A DNA stretch of 64,000 bases, from NCBI RefSeq assembly GCF_047123305.1, contig NZ_CP138918.1:124001-188000 (forward strand), in the 5' to 3' direction. Source of the stretch: Thalassobius sp047123305 (GTDB lineage Bacteria; Pseudomonadota; Alphaproteobacteria; Rhodobacterales; Rhodobacteraceae). Of the stretch, positions 24,877-37,980 are shown in pieces (positions within the stretch are counted from its first letter, which is position 1; every line of letters begins with the position of its first letter). The position numbers and the translations under genes were made by a program. Below the pieces are notes generated by a model. That model ran no database searches and was not told the origin of the DNA. It saw nothing but the letters and a program-made list of their open reading frames with translations.

Positions 24877-27318
24877 TCAGAGGATAAAGTTGCTTTCGTC
24901 GAGGTCGTCTGCATCCACCGACTTGAGCAACAGCCTGTCGCCTCCTTCGCCGCCGGTTAGTGCAGAAAGATCAATCTCTGTGGCCCAACCGCGGTCCCTG
25001 ATCAGACCAGCCAGATCCTCAAACTCCACCCCATAGGCCGACAGATCTATGCGGTCGTGGTCCGCCTCGAAATCGTGGATGATGTCTTTGCCGGAGCCGC
25101 CTGAGACAACAAATGTATCGGTGGTGCCATCCCCCCGCCAGTTGCCGCCCCACATGTGATCGTCGCCGCTGCCACCAATAATCGTATCACTGCCGCTGCC
25201 GCCCACCAGCTTGTCCTGATCAGCGCCACCAGACACCAGATCAGCACCGCTGCCAGCATTGATGTAATCGCGTCCCGCATCGCCGGATAACGCGTCATCG
25301 CCATCCTGGCCCCGCAGGCTGTCATTTCCGCTCCCCCCCGAGACCGTGTCAGCCCCCGTGCCGCCGCTGATATTGTCGTTGCCCTCATCGCCGGACAGGC
25401 GATCGGCGCCTTCGCCGCCATGCAGGGTATCATCCCCCGCATTGCCGAACATCTGGTCATTGCCAGCCCCGCCGCGCAGGTCGTCATTGCCGCCAGCCGT
25501 CTGGATCAACTCTGGTTCGCGGATCAGCACCGGAGAATTTGCGTCAACTTCAACAAAGGCGTCTGCCGAACGGGGATCCACGGTGCCGTCGTTTGACCCG
25601 GTCGATTGCGCTTCCGCCATAAATTCCGAATAGGCTTGTCCAGTGTCCCAATCCACATTCACCCGGAAGATGGCACCCTGACTGTCCGTGCTTGCATCCA
25701 GGTCATGGTCGCCGCGGTTGAGCCCGTAGTAAAGGTTGCCATCCCCATCCAGGAAAACCGCCCCATAAGCACCACGGGCCATCCCCGTTTCCATAGTGTC
25801 GCCATAGAGGGTGCCTGTGATCGGCACCTCGTTGAATGTGGGCTGCCCACCTTCTGCCACTTCGCTGACATCGATCTGGACAACCTTGCCCGCCCCCCCG
25901 CTGGCACCGGGAGAAACGACCGCGTAGAAACATCCATCCTCACTGTTATAGGCCAGAACATAAGTGCGATCCCCAAAGAGATCCCGTGGCAAATGGAAAT
26001 GCTGGATTTCGGGGTTTCCGGCGGCATCGCGCGTGTCGACATCCACAACGCTGATCCGATCTAGCGAGCTGTGAAAGGTCCACAGATTGCCGCTGTCGTC
26101 GAAATCCCCCACGTAATCGCCGTAAAAACCATCCCCGACACGGTATGTGTCGCCATTGGCGTCAATCATCACGATATCCGTAGAACTGACGGGATTGCCC
26201 AGGCTGTCGAGACCACTGGATTTGGCGACACCGTAGATCAGGTCATCTTCAACATTGAAGCCAACCGCGTTGATCTTGAAACCCAGAGGGTCGCCAACGT
26301 CCTGATAGCTTTGTGTTTCCAGGTCGAAGGCTTTGAGATGCCCGTCGATCACCTGGTAAAGATTAGGTTGGCCTGGGGCGAAACCTGCAACCTCAACCTC
26401 TGCCCCATTTAGGGTTGTCGTGGTCTGATAACTGGCAATCGGGCCAGAGAAATCATAGTCGACCGCCCCGTCTTGGGGAATGGCGCGAAAACTTAGCTGA
26501 CCTTCCCCACCAGTGCTGGTTACCGCGATCTCATGGGTTTCATAGACCCCCGAGCTGGTCTCGACAACATCCACCACTTCACCGTTCCAGAGAACTTCCA
26601 CGCGCCCGCCGCCATGGCCGCCGGACAAATTGGCCGCCAGTTCAAAGGAGATCATATAACTTTCGCCAGCAATGGTGTTTGCGGATTGCGAGATTGTTTC
26701 AACGCCGTCAACATCTTGCATGGTCCAACCCACACTGGCGCCATATTGCGCAAAGCTGGTGAAACCTTCGCTGTTGGTCAGGACATTGCCACCGCGAAGG
26801 TCGCCATAGACAACATCGTCACCATCGCCCGCATTAATCGTATCCGCCCCCAGGCCACCCTGGGCGGTATCATTGCCCTGCTCCAGGTTCACCAGATCGT
26901 CACCCACGCCAGCATGCGCCTGATCATTGCCCCGCCCGGCATTGAGGGTGTCATTCCCCGCTCCTGCCGACAGCGTGTCATTGCCGCTGTTGCCTAACAG
27001 CAAGTCATTGCCATCGCCGGTGCGAATATTGTCGTTGTAAGAGCGTGTGGCGCCAAGGTCACTGGCGACCACAGCAGCCGAATTGTAGACCCATTGTCCA
27101 TCAACATAGCTCCACTCATCGCCAACCATAGCGCCAGCGGCCAGATCATTCCCGCCGCCGGAACTAATAGTGTCATCGCCTGCGTTGCCGTTAATCCGGT
27201 CAACCTCAGCCAGCCGTTCCTGAAGGGTCTGACCCGCGTCATTTTGGACGCCATCGACAATCTCATCGTCTCCAGTTGAGCCGATGAATTCGTTCACGTT
27301 TGCACCACTTTCGCCCAT
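24877..27318 (-). CDS. Secreted RTX calcium-binding protein with internal lectin- and propeller-like regions
   Basis: This protein of about 813 residues has no signal peptide. Two blocks of RTX nonapeptides (GGxGxDxLx type) flank a different core: N-terminal repeats at about 45-170 (for example GNSGNDTLSAGAGNDTLN) and C-terminal repeats at about 625-745. Between them are a beta-sandwich-like region (about 185-300, LSGGHGGGRVEVLWNGEVV) and a region of about 300 residues with recurrent LYxV/DLxTxS strands suggesting a beta-propeller (DUF6923-like). The final 60 residues (IHDFEADHDRIDLSAYG, ending ESNFIL) are a typical type I secretion signal region. The start ATG at 27318 follows GGAGG; a GTG four codons upstream is less likely. 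It is exported by the ABC/HlyD pair encoded downstream. Its role may be adhesion or surface binding, but this is not shown. Confidence 0.85.
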   Translation of the reverse strand: MGESGANVNEFIGSTGDDEIVDGVQNDAGQTLQERLAEVDRINGNAGDDTISSGGGNDLAAGAMVGDEWSYVDGQWVYNSAAVVASDLGATRSYNDNIRTGDGNDLLLGNSGNDTLSAGAGNDTLNAGRGNDQAHAGVGDDLVNLEQGNDTAQGGLGADTINAGDGDDVVYGDLRGGNVLTNSEGFTSFAQYGASVGWTMQDVDGVETISQSANTIAGESYMISFELAANLSGGHGGGRVEVLWNGEVVDVVETSSGVYETHEIAVTSTGGEGQLSFRAIPQDGAVDYDFSGPIASYQTTTTLNGAEVEVAGFAPGQPNLYQVIDGHLKAFDLETQSYQDVGDPLGFKINAVGFNVEDDLIYGVAKSSGLDSLGNPVSSTDIVMIDANGDTYRVGDGFYGDYVGDFDDSGNLWTFHSSLDRISVVDVDTRDAAGNPEIQHFHLPRDLFGDRTYVLAYNSEDGCFYAVVSPGASGGAGKVVQIDVSEVAEGGQPTFNEVPITGTLYGDTMETGMARGAYGAVFLDGDGNLYYGLNRGDHDLDASTDSQGAIFRVNVDWDTGQAYSEFMAEAQSTGSNDGTVDPRSADAFVEVDANSPVLIREPELIQTAGGNDDLRGGAGNDQMFGNAGDDTLHGGEGADRLSGDEGNDNISGGTGADTVSGGSGNDSLRGQDGDDALSGDAGRDYINAGSGADLVSGGADQDKLVGGSGSDTIIGGSGDDHMWGGNWRGDGTTDTFVVSGGSGKDIIHDFEADHDRIDLSAYGVEFEDLAGLIRDRGWATEIDLSALTGGEGGDRLLLKSVDADDLDESNFIL

Positions 27319-27435
27319 GGCCACCTCCACAATTCGTTTGAATGTGCAGAGAGCTTAGTCTTTGCGCCTTAACAGTTTGCGAACGCAGACGCGGGAAACC
27401 CACAGAATTTAGACAAGTTTACGAAGTTGAAAACG

Positions 27436-27461
27436 TAAAAAGCCGCCCCAAAGGGCGGCTT
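27436..27461 (-). terminator. rRNA operon terminator
   Basis: On the minus strand an 8-bp stem AGCCGCCC / GGGCGGCT is followed by TTTTT. It lies 40 bases past the 5S gene, with no tRNA gene between. Confidence 0.85.
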
Positions 27462-27502
27462 GAAGTGTGACTATCGTTTAGAGGGATTTGGTCTTTATTA
27501 GG

Positions 27503-27617
27503 TTTGGCGGTGACCTACTCTCCCACACCTTAAGATGCAGTACCATCGGCGCTTCGGTGCTTAACTTCCGAGTTCGGGAAGGGATCGGGTGTATCACTCG
27601 TGCTATGACCACCAAAC
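27503..27617 (-). rRNA. rrf: 5S ribosomal RNA
   Basis: About 115 bases on the minus strand show the 5S features: terminal stem TTTGGTGGTCA / TGACCGCCAAA-type pairing, the CCCGATCCCTTCCCGAACTC segment and GGTGTGGGAGAGTAGGTC. Ends are placed by the terminal helix and are approximate to a few bases. Confidence 0.93.
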
Positions 27618-27699
27618 CGAATAAAGACCAAGGGGCGTTTTTGCCCCGATATCAACGTGTTGTCCAGTTTTTGTTCACTTAGTGTATGCTCTTGATTTG

Positions 27700-27719
27700 G
27701 TCTTACTTTTACTGGATCA

Positions 27720-27726
<7 letters not shown>
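27700..27726 (-). repeat. 23S processing stem, distal arm
   Basis: These 27 bases are complementary to 30543-30569 with two mismatches, starting GTCTTACT and ending ATCAAATCAAG. The two arms bracket the 23S gene and would form the long helix cut by RNase III during rRNA maturation. Confidence 0.75.
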
Positions 27727-30542
<2,816 letters not shown>

Positions 30543-30548
<6 letters not shown>

Positions 30549-30569
30549 TTGATCCAGAAAGAGTAAGAC
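30543..30569 (-). repeat. 23S processing stem, proximal arm
   Basis: This is the partner of 27700-27726 (starts CTTGATTTGATCCAG on the plus strand, ends AGTAAGAC). Together they form the double-stranded RNase III substrate at the base of pre-23S RNA. Confidence 0.75.
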
Positions 30570-31062
30570 TTCTTAGTGTGCTACCGCCCGAAGGCTACTT
30601 GAGCACGAAGACTTCCACATCCGGGCTGGTTCGACCGGATGCTCACTTTCTGATCAAAAGCATACTATATCCCGCTCCTTACCCGAAAGACTGCGCTGCC
30701 GATGTCGGTCGGCCCCACGCAGAAGGTAAGGAACATTGCAAGATCTCTCGATCTTGCGGGTTCAATCTCTTGCGGAGATTGAACCGGGTTAGTGTACTTG
30801 ACTTGGACAACTCTGTTCGTTTCAGCAGGGATACGTTGCATAAAGATCGAGGAAACAATCTCTATCACGCCTCTCCCGAAGGAGACCTACTGAGATCGTC
30901 CGCTTACTTACGGTGATCAAACAGGTTGTTGATATTTCTCTCTAAACGATGTCAGTTCCGTCTCTTGCGAGGCGGAAGCGTGTCCGATTGGACGGTTAAG
31001 AACCAGGGTCTGGTGCTTAACGATCTAATCGAACGCTCTTATCTTTGGTATCTTGCGAAGAA
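30570..31062 (-). other. 23S-side internal transcribed spacer with two tandem hairpins
   Basis: These 493 bases between tRNA-Ile and 23S hold no gene. Two adjacent perfect hairpins stand out: GCAAGAT-N6-ATCTTGC (30738-30757) and GGTTCAATCTC-N5-GAGATTGAACC (30759-30785). They are probably spacer elements acting in antitermination or processing. The ORF-like translations here have no support. Confidence 0.6.
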
Positions 31063-31139
<77 letters not shown>

Positions 31140-31167
31140 ATCCTTGGAAGGCTTAGTCGGAGGAGAG

Positions 31168-31243
31168 TGGTGGAGCCTAGCGGGATCGAACCGCTGACCT
31201 CCTGAATGCAAATCAGGCGCTCTCCCAGCTGAGCTAAGGCCCC
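31168..31243 (-). tRNA. tRNA-Ala (TGC)
   Basis: 76 bases including encoded CCA. Acceptor GGGGCCT, D-arm AGCTCAGCTGGGAGAGC, anticodon loop TTTGCAT (TGC) closed by CCTGA/TCAGG, T-arm GGTTCGATCCC. It lies between 16S and tRNA-Ile. Confidence 0.97.
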
Positions 31244-31414
31244 TAAGCTGACCACACGAGGTGTCGTGCGGTGCGTAATCCTGAAGAGATATGAGGACGG
31301 CCTGGTCCTCAGTGTCCATGAAGGACCTGATGATATTGATCAGCGTGACTTGCTGATCGTTGCTAAGTGCATCCACGAAGTTGAACAAGTTCAACCTGCT
31401 AGGTGCATCCTTAG

Positions 31415-32877
<1,463 letters not shown>

Positions 32878-33132
32878 AAGCACCTTACGGTGCTATCCTT
32901 GACGTTCGAACCTCTGCACATACTGTTTTTCCAATTGACTTGGAAATGTCCCAACCGGCTGGTCGGGACGTTCTCTGTTTGTGACATCAGTACCAAAAGA
33001 TACCGAAAGCCGACAAACAGTGAAGCTGACTATCCATCATCGGAACCGAAGCTCCTAGGTAGTTGATATATGTGCAGTCGTTCATTCATCGAATGAACCA
33101 AACCGCCCACATATCTCTTCAGATACCATCAA

Positions 33133-33144
33133 TGTCAAAGAGCG
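33133..33144 (-). promoter_or_regulatory. boxA antitermination element of the rRNA leader
   Basis: The minus strand reads CGCTCTTTGACA, one or two bases from the enterobacterial boxA TGCTCTTTAACA, about 255 bases upstream of 16S. It would recruit Nus factors so that polymerase reads through the rRNA operon. Confidence 0.7.
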
Positions 33145-33317
33145 CGGCAACAACCCAAGTCATCACCAGAGACAAAATCAACACGAAGCGCCAAAACCTT
33201 CCTGGCGCAACCTGCGTCATAAACCTCATATTTTGTTAACTTCAGACCCTGCCAGAGTTGCCTCCGTAGCGCCGTCCGCCGTCCCAACCTGCGCCTCAGC
33301 GCCGCCGGTGAAGGGGG

Positions 33318-33346
33318 TTCTAAGGTTATTCCAAACCACCCGCAAG
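33318..33346 (-). promoter_or_regulatory. Candidate rRNA operon promoter
   Basis: On the minus strand CTTGCG, 17 bases and TTAGAA are followed by CCCCCTTC. The TTAGAA -10 followed by C-rich sequence resembles rRNA promoters of other alphaproteobacteria. A strongly T/G-biased tract lies directly upstream. Confidence 0.5.
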
Positions 33347-33510
33347 CGCTTTTTCAAAGAAAATCACAAAAACACAAAACCATTTCAAAAATAAAACAAA
33401 ATCAAACACATAAACAAACAACACCACAAAAAAACAAAACCAATCCACACAAAAGCCAATCAACAAAACAGGAATCACACCCACAAACACAACAATCAAC
33501 AACGAGTCTG
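33347..33510. other. A/C-biased tract upstream of the rRNA promoter
   Basis: About 165 bases are made almost only of A and C on the plus strand (T/G on the minus strand) with many AAAACA and CAAAAC words, in a genome that is otherwise GC-rich. It occupies the place of an UP element or upstream activator region for the rRNA promoter. An ORF called through it on the minus strand is rejected as an artefact of the bias. Confidence 0.5.
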
Positions 33511-33610
33511 CCCCTAATTGCGAGTCGCGCGCCCTATTCAAGGCTGCATTTGCCTGGATCGCTCGCCCAAAAAGTGCCAGAACCTTACCCGAAATGTACC
33601 AGACGCGTGC

Positions 33611-33642
33611 AAAAGGGGCGGCTGCTTGCGCAGCCGCCCCTT
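33611..33642 (-). terminator. Terminator of the TRAP-UspA operon
   Basis: An 11-bp perfect stem AGGGGCGGCTG / CAGCCGCCCCT with a 6-base loop is followed by TTTT on the minus strand, about 50 bases after the uspA stop. Confidence 0.88.
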
Positions 33643-33692
33643 CTTCGGACGTTCGCGTGCAGGTCTCGCCGGTTCAGACGATGCACGGATCC

Positions 33693-34124
33693 TTAGCGCA
33701 CCACATAGACCGAGACGTCTGCGTGGCGCACCACCTTCGCGGCGTTGGTGCCGAGCAGATAGTCCCGCGCCGAGGGGCGGTGCGAGCCGATCACAATCAG
33801 ATCGGAGCCTGCCAGCTCGGCGGCATGCAAGACCTCCTGATAGACCTTGCCGGTGGCAACCTCATGACGGACCTTTGCCGCCATCTCCTCGCCGATGACC
33901 GACTTCACATAGGCCTTCAACCGCTCCACCGTCTCTCCAACGGCCTGCTTGTGGTAGCCCTTCGGAAAGAAGTCCGGGATCTCCCCCGCCCCGAAGTCCG
34001 GCACCACTGTCATGACGTCCAATTGAGCGCCATCAACCCGGGCCAGTTTGGCGGCTTCTTCCAGCACTTTGGTTTCTGGTTCGTGCTGGCTCATGTCGAT
34101 TGCACAAAGAATGCAGGTGCTCAT
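33693..34124 (-). CDS. Universal stress protein (UspA family) coupled to a TRAP transporter
   Basis: This 143-residue protein is a single Usp domain: CILCAIDMSQHE at the N-terminus and, near the C-terminus, the ATP-binding motif G-x2-x-G-x(9)-G-type segment (VIGSHRPSARDYLLGTNAAKVV). Its start overlaps the TRAP permease stop (ATGA). This arrangement is known for TeaD of the ectoine TRAP transporter TeaABC, an ATP-binding Usp that modulates transport, so a regulatory role for the neighbouring transporter is a reasonable inference. Confidence 0.88.
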   Translation of the reverse strand: MSTCILCAIDMSQHEPETKVLEEAAKLARVDGAQLDVMTVVPDFGAGEIPDFFPKGYHKQAVGETVERLKAYVKSVIGEEMAAKVRHEVATGKVYQEVLHAAELAGSDLIVIGSHRPSARDYLLGTNAAKVVRHADVSVYVVR

Positions 34125-36850
34125 GCCTGAACCTCCTGGGGCTGACGGGCCGCACGGCCCCGTTGCAGGAAGGCGATTGCCGCCAGAAGCAGCAGTGCCG
34201 GGATGTACATCAGCTCTTTCGGGAGCTGATCGGCAGGGGCTTTGACCTCGGTGATTCGCATCGGCGCATCACCATAGAAGTCAAAGTTCGACATCGTCTC
34301 GAAGTAAGGTGTCCCCGGAAAGGGTTCCTCGAGCAAAAGCATGTCCCCTTCGGCAAAGACCGTCAGACCAAATGCAGCCAAACGCGCCGCCCCGTCTGCG
34401 GCGCCGGTGGCGGGCAGAACGATGGTGGTGTCTTTGACCTCAGCCGTATCGAAGTCCGGTCCCGAAACGATCACCCGGACCTCGGAGCCTTCTTCAACAC
34501 TGCCCAGAACCTCAACCAGCTGTGTCGGGGCCGAGATTTCAAACGGCGGCTGAACGCGGTCCATCAGGAAGTCCGGACGGAACAGGGCAAAGGCAATCAG
34601 CACCAGCGCGAAACTTTCAATGCGCAAACTCCGTGTCACAAACCACCCCATTGTCCCGGCGGTAAACACCAAGATGGCGATTGACGCGACAATGAAGACG
34701 ATTATGCCCTCCCACCAGGTGACATCGATCAGCAACAGGTCTGTGTTGAAGATGAAGACAAACGGCAAGGCCACGGTGCGCAGGCTGTAGAAGAAGGCGG
34801 TGAAGCCGGTGCGAATGGCATCGCCACCCGATACGGCCGCCGCCGCAAAGCTTGCCAGACCCACCGGCGGGGTCACGTCCGCCATGATCCCGAAGTAGAA
34901 CACGAAGAGGTGCACCGCGATCAAAGGCACAATCAGACCAGAGTTGGCCCCAAGCTCCACAACAACCCCTGCCATCAGTGAGCTGACAACAATGTAGTTG
35001 GCTGTGGTTGGCAGCCCCATGCCCAGCACAAGGGACAAAAGGCCCACGCACATCAGGACGAAGACAAGCGTTGTGCCAGTCATGTCCTCCGCTCGCTCTG
35101 CAACGGTGCCTTGGAAACTGGTCAGGCCAATCGCATCAGTCGCAGGGCTGATGAGGTGAACAAAAGCTGCACAGAGATAGGTCAGGCCATAAGCCATATT
35201 CTCAACCAGATCAGCCATCACCTGTCCGATGCCGGTCAGAGTCACCGTGCCGACGATCACACCCGCGGTGGCGGTTGCTAGGCCGATGCCGATCATATTG
35301 CGTGCGCCGTCAACCATGCCCTGGTTCAGGTCGCCGACCCCGAATTTGAAGGCCGCTGCCAGATCGGTCTGTCCGCGGAACATAGCTTTGAGAGGCCGCT
35401 GGGTCAGCAGAATGCCGAACAGCAATGCGGTCGCCCAGAAGGCGGAGAGACCTGGCGATTTCTTTTCGATCATCAGGAAGTAGACAAGGACAATGATCGG
35501 CAGCAGGAAGTGAAGACCGGCCTTGTAGATGTCTTTGATCACCGGCAACTCGACCACTTCGGCATTCGGATCGTCTGGCTCAAGGTCTGGGACCTGTGAC
35601 GCAAGATAAACCAAAGCCACATAGATCGCAGTCACAATGGCCGTCATCACAAGACCTGCTGCGCTTGGCACCCATGCGGTTACAGCATCAACCGGATATT
35701 GCGACCCATAGCAAAGGCCTGCGAAAATCGCGAAGAAGGAAGCCATACCAACAATCGTGCGTGCCAGATGGACATCGCGGTTGCCAAGCGTCGGCAGGTT
35801 CCGTTTCACCGCTTCCAAATGCACGATGTAAACCAGCGCAATGTATGAAATCGCCGCCGGCAGGAAGGCGTGTGTGATCACCTCGACATAGGAAATGCCG
35901 ACATATTCCACCATCAGGAAGGCCGCGGCCCCCATCACGGGTGGCATGATCTGCCCGTTCACCGAGGACGCCACTTCCACCGCGCCGGCTTTCTCACTGG
36001 AGAAGCCCACACGTTTCATCAGCGGAATGGTGAAGGTGCCGGTGGTCACAACGTTTGCAATCGACGAGCCCGAGATCAGGCCGGTTGCGGCCGAGCCGAC
36101 AACGGCTGCCTTGGCCGGACCACCACGCAGGTGCCCCAGGGCGCCAAAGGCCATCTTGATGAAGTAGTTGCCTGCGCCCGCCTTTTCCAACAGCGCCCCG
36201 AAGAGCACGAAGAGGAAGACAAACTTGGTCGAAACACCCAGAGCAATTCCAAACACCCCTTCTGAGGTGATCCACATGTGGCTCATCGCTTTCTTCAGCG
36301 AAGCGCCTTTCCAGCGGATGACTTCGGGCACCCATTCGGAGGCGCCAAAGAACACATAGCCCAGGAAGATCGTGGCGATGATCGCCATCGCCGGCCCCAA
36401 CGCGCGGCGGGCGGCTTCGAACAATAGGATCAAGCCACCCAGGGCGATCCATTTGTCCGTGTCATCCGCCAGACCGCCGGAGTTCACGATCTTATCGTAA
36501 AAGAAATAGCCATAGAGCGCCACAAAGGCCCCAAGGGCTGCCATGATCCAGTCCTGCACAGGAATATGTTTGCGCGGGCTGGTCGACAGGGCCGGATAGG
36601 CCAGAAAGGCTAGGAAAATGGCAAAGGCCAGATGGATCTGGCGTGAGTTGTTGATCAGATCCCCCGGCAGGATCACATTGGACAGCGGCGAGGCCAGAAC
36701 GACCTGAAACACCGACCACAGTAGAGCGATGCTTGCCATGAAAGTTGCCACGGCGCCTGTGGGGTTACGTCCCCCGGCGTCACTGGCGGCAACCAGTTCC
36801 TGTAGTTCTTCCTCGCTAAGCGCGCGGCCTTCAGCCTTAAGATTGGCCAT
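34121..36850 (-). CDS. TRAP transporter fused permease (DctQM type, with DUF3394-like C-terminus)
   Basis: This 909-residue inner-membrane protein begins with a cytoplasmic segment and a small-subunit-like region (about 35-175). The large DctM-like part (about 180-690) has hydrophobic hairpins and segments such as GSAATGLISGSSIANVVTTGTFTIPLMKRVG and MGLPTTANYIVVSSLMAG. A C-terminal region (about 700-880) matches the DUF3394 extension common in fused TRAP permeases. It works with the TAXI-type binding protein encoded upstream to import a solute, probably an organic acid, using a sodium or proton gradient. GGGGAGGG seven bases before ATG supports the start. A terminator lies between it and the binding-protein gene. 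Confidence 0.9.
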   Translation of the reverse strand: MANLKAEGRALSEEELQELVAASDAGGRNPTGAVATFMASIALLWSVFQVVLASPLSNVILPGDLINNSRQIHLAFAIFLAFLAYPALSTSPRKHIPVQDWIMAALGAFVALYGYFFYDKIVNSGGLADDTDKWIALGGLILLFEAARRALGPAMAIIATIFLGYVFFGASEWVPEVIRWKGASLKKAMSHMWITSEGVFGIALGVSTKFVFLFVLFGALLEKAGAGNYFIKMAFGALGHLRGGPAKAAVVGSAATGLISGSSIANVVTTGTFTIPLMKRVGFSSEKAGAVEVASSVNGQIMPPVMGAAAFLMVEYVGISYVEVITHAFLPAAISYIALVYIVHLEAVKRNLPTLGNRDVHLARTIVGMASFFAIFAGLCYGSQYPVDAVTAWVPSAAGLVMTAIVTAIYVALVYLASQVPDLEPDDPNAEVVELPVIKDIYKAGLHFLLPIIVLVYFLMIEKKSPGLSAFWATALLFGILLTQRPLKAMFRGQTDLAAAFKFGVGDLNQGMVDGARNMIGIGLATATAGVIVGTVTLTGIGQVMADLVENMAYGLTYLCAAFVHLISPATDAIGLTSFQGTVAERAEDMTGTTLVFVLMCVGLLSLVLGMGLPTTANYIVVSSLMAGVVVELGANSGLIVPLIAVHLFVFYFGIMADVTPPVGLASFAAAAVSGGDAIRTGFTAFFYSLRTVALPFVFIFNTDLLLIDVTWWEGIIVFIVASIAILVFTAGTMGWFVTRSLRIESFALVLIAFALFRPDFLMDRVQPPFEISAPTQLVEVLGSVEEGSEVRVIVSGPDFDTAEVKDTTIVLPATGAADGAARLAAFGLTVFAEGDMLLLEEPFPGTPYFETMSNFDFYGDAPMRITEVKAPADQLPKELMYIPALLLLAAIAFLQRGRAARQPQEVQA

Positions 36851-36920
36851 GCATCCCTCCCCGCATCCCGGATGTCCCCCGGTTTAAATGCCTGTTCGCT
36901 ATTGTTTTGGATATTCAGAT

Positions 36921-36954
36921 AAAAAACTGGCGGCCGGAGTGGACCGGCCGCCAG
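36921..36954 (-). terminator. Intrinsic terminator between TAXI and TRAP permease genes
   Basis: An 11-bp perfect stem CTGGCGGCCGG / CCGGCCGCCAG with a 6-base loop is followed by six T residues on the minus strand. Partial termination here would give more binding protein than permease from one promoter. Confidence 0.88.
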
Positions 36955-36966
36955 AGGCAAGATCGA

Positions 36967-37935
36967 TTACTCGACCCAGCCCATTTCTTTGTAGTATTTG
37001 GCCGCGCCATCATGCAGCGGAGCCGACAGACCAGCGGTTGCCATGGTTTGTGGGTCCAGGTGTGCAAAGGCTGGGTGCAGCTTTTTGAAGTCTTCGATGT
37101 TGTCCATCACCGACTTCACAACGGTGTAAACCGCTTCGTCCGAAACATCGGCCGAGGTCACGAAGGTTGCGCCCACACCAAAGGTCATGGTGTCGCCGTC
37201 GTTGCCACGGTACATGCCGCCAGGGATGGTGGCCGAACGGTAGAAGCTGTTGTCGTTGATCAGGCCGGTCACGGCGTCGCCGGACACTTCAACCAGAACC
37301 GAGTCACAGGCGGTGGTGGCTTCCTGGATCGAACCGGAAGGGTGGCCAACGGTGTAAACCATCGCGTCAATCTGGTTGTCACACAGAGCTGCCGACTGTT
37401 CTGCCGCTTTCAGCTCGGTTGCCAGCGCGAAGTTGTCTGTGGTCCAGCCTTTGGCTTCCATCAGCACTTCCATGGTGCCGCGCTGACCGGAACCGGGGTT
37501 GCCGATGTTCACGCGCTTGCCGGCCAGATCGTCAAAAGTTGCGATGCCAGCGTCGGCACGGGCCACAACGGTGAAGGGCTCGGGGTGGACCGAGAATACA
37601 GCGCGCAGGCCTTCGAAGGCACCGGCGTCAGCAAACTTCGAGGTGCCGTTATAGGCGTGGTACTGCCAGTCGGACTGGGCAACACCAAACTCCAGCTCGC
37701 CTTCGCGGATGGTGTTGATGTTGTATACCGAGCCACCGGTCGACTCGACCGAGCAGCGGATGCCGTGATCACGGCGGCCTTTGTTGACCAGACGGCAGAT
37801 CGCGCCACCAGTCGGGTAGTAAACGCCGGTTACACCGCCGGTGCCGATGGTGATGAACTCTTCTGCCATGGCGAACGGTGCGGTCGCGACGGTAGCTGCC
37901 AGAGCAAAGGCACCCAGTTTGAAGTTGGAAAACAT
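36967..37935 (-). CDS. TAXI-family periplasmic solute-binding protein of TRAP transporter
   Basis: This 322-residue protein has a signal peptide (about 1-24, ending APFAMA) and the TAXI-family start of the mature protein (FITIGTGGVTGVYYPTGGAICRLVNKG). A further family segment is VSIHPEPFTVVA-like (VFSVHPEPFTVVARADAG). It captures the solute for the downstream DctQM permease. The ligand is unknown; TAXI proteins studied elsewhere bind organic acids such as glutamate or 2-oxoglutarate. GGGAGAAACAG precedes the start. It follows the RpiR regulator by 45 bases on the same strand. Confidence 0.9.
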   Translation of the reverse strand: MFSNFKLGAFALAATVATAPFAMAEEFITIGTGGVTGVYYPTGGAICRLVNKGRRDHGIRCSVESTGGSVYNINTIREGELEFGVAQSDWQYHAYNGTSKFADAGAFEGLRAVFSVHPEPFTVVARADAGIATFDDLAGKRVNIGNPGSGQRGTMEVLMEAKGWTTDNFALATELKAAEQSAALCDNQIDAMVYTVGHPSGSIQEATTACDSVLVEVSGDAVTGLINDNSFYRSATIPGGMYRGNDGDTMTFGVGATFVTSADVSDEAVYTVVKSVMDNIEDFKKLHPAFAHLDPQTMATAGLSAPLHDGAAKYYKEMGWVE

Positions 37936-37980
37936 CTGTTTCTCCCTGATTGATGTTTCAAGATTAAGGGTCTTCGGGGT

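Noticed and set aside
33326..33541. Minus-strand ORF of 71 codons that looks like a membrane peptide
   Set aside because: The Val/Phe/Leu/Cys-rich translation is a by-product of the T/G-biased tract upstream of the rRNA promoter.
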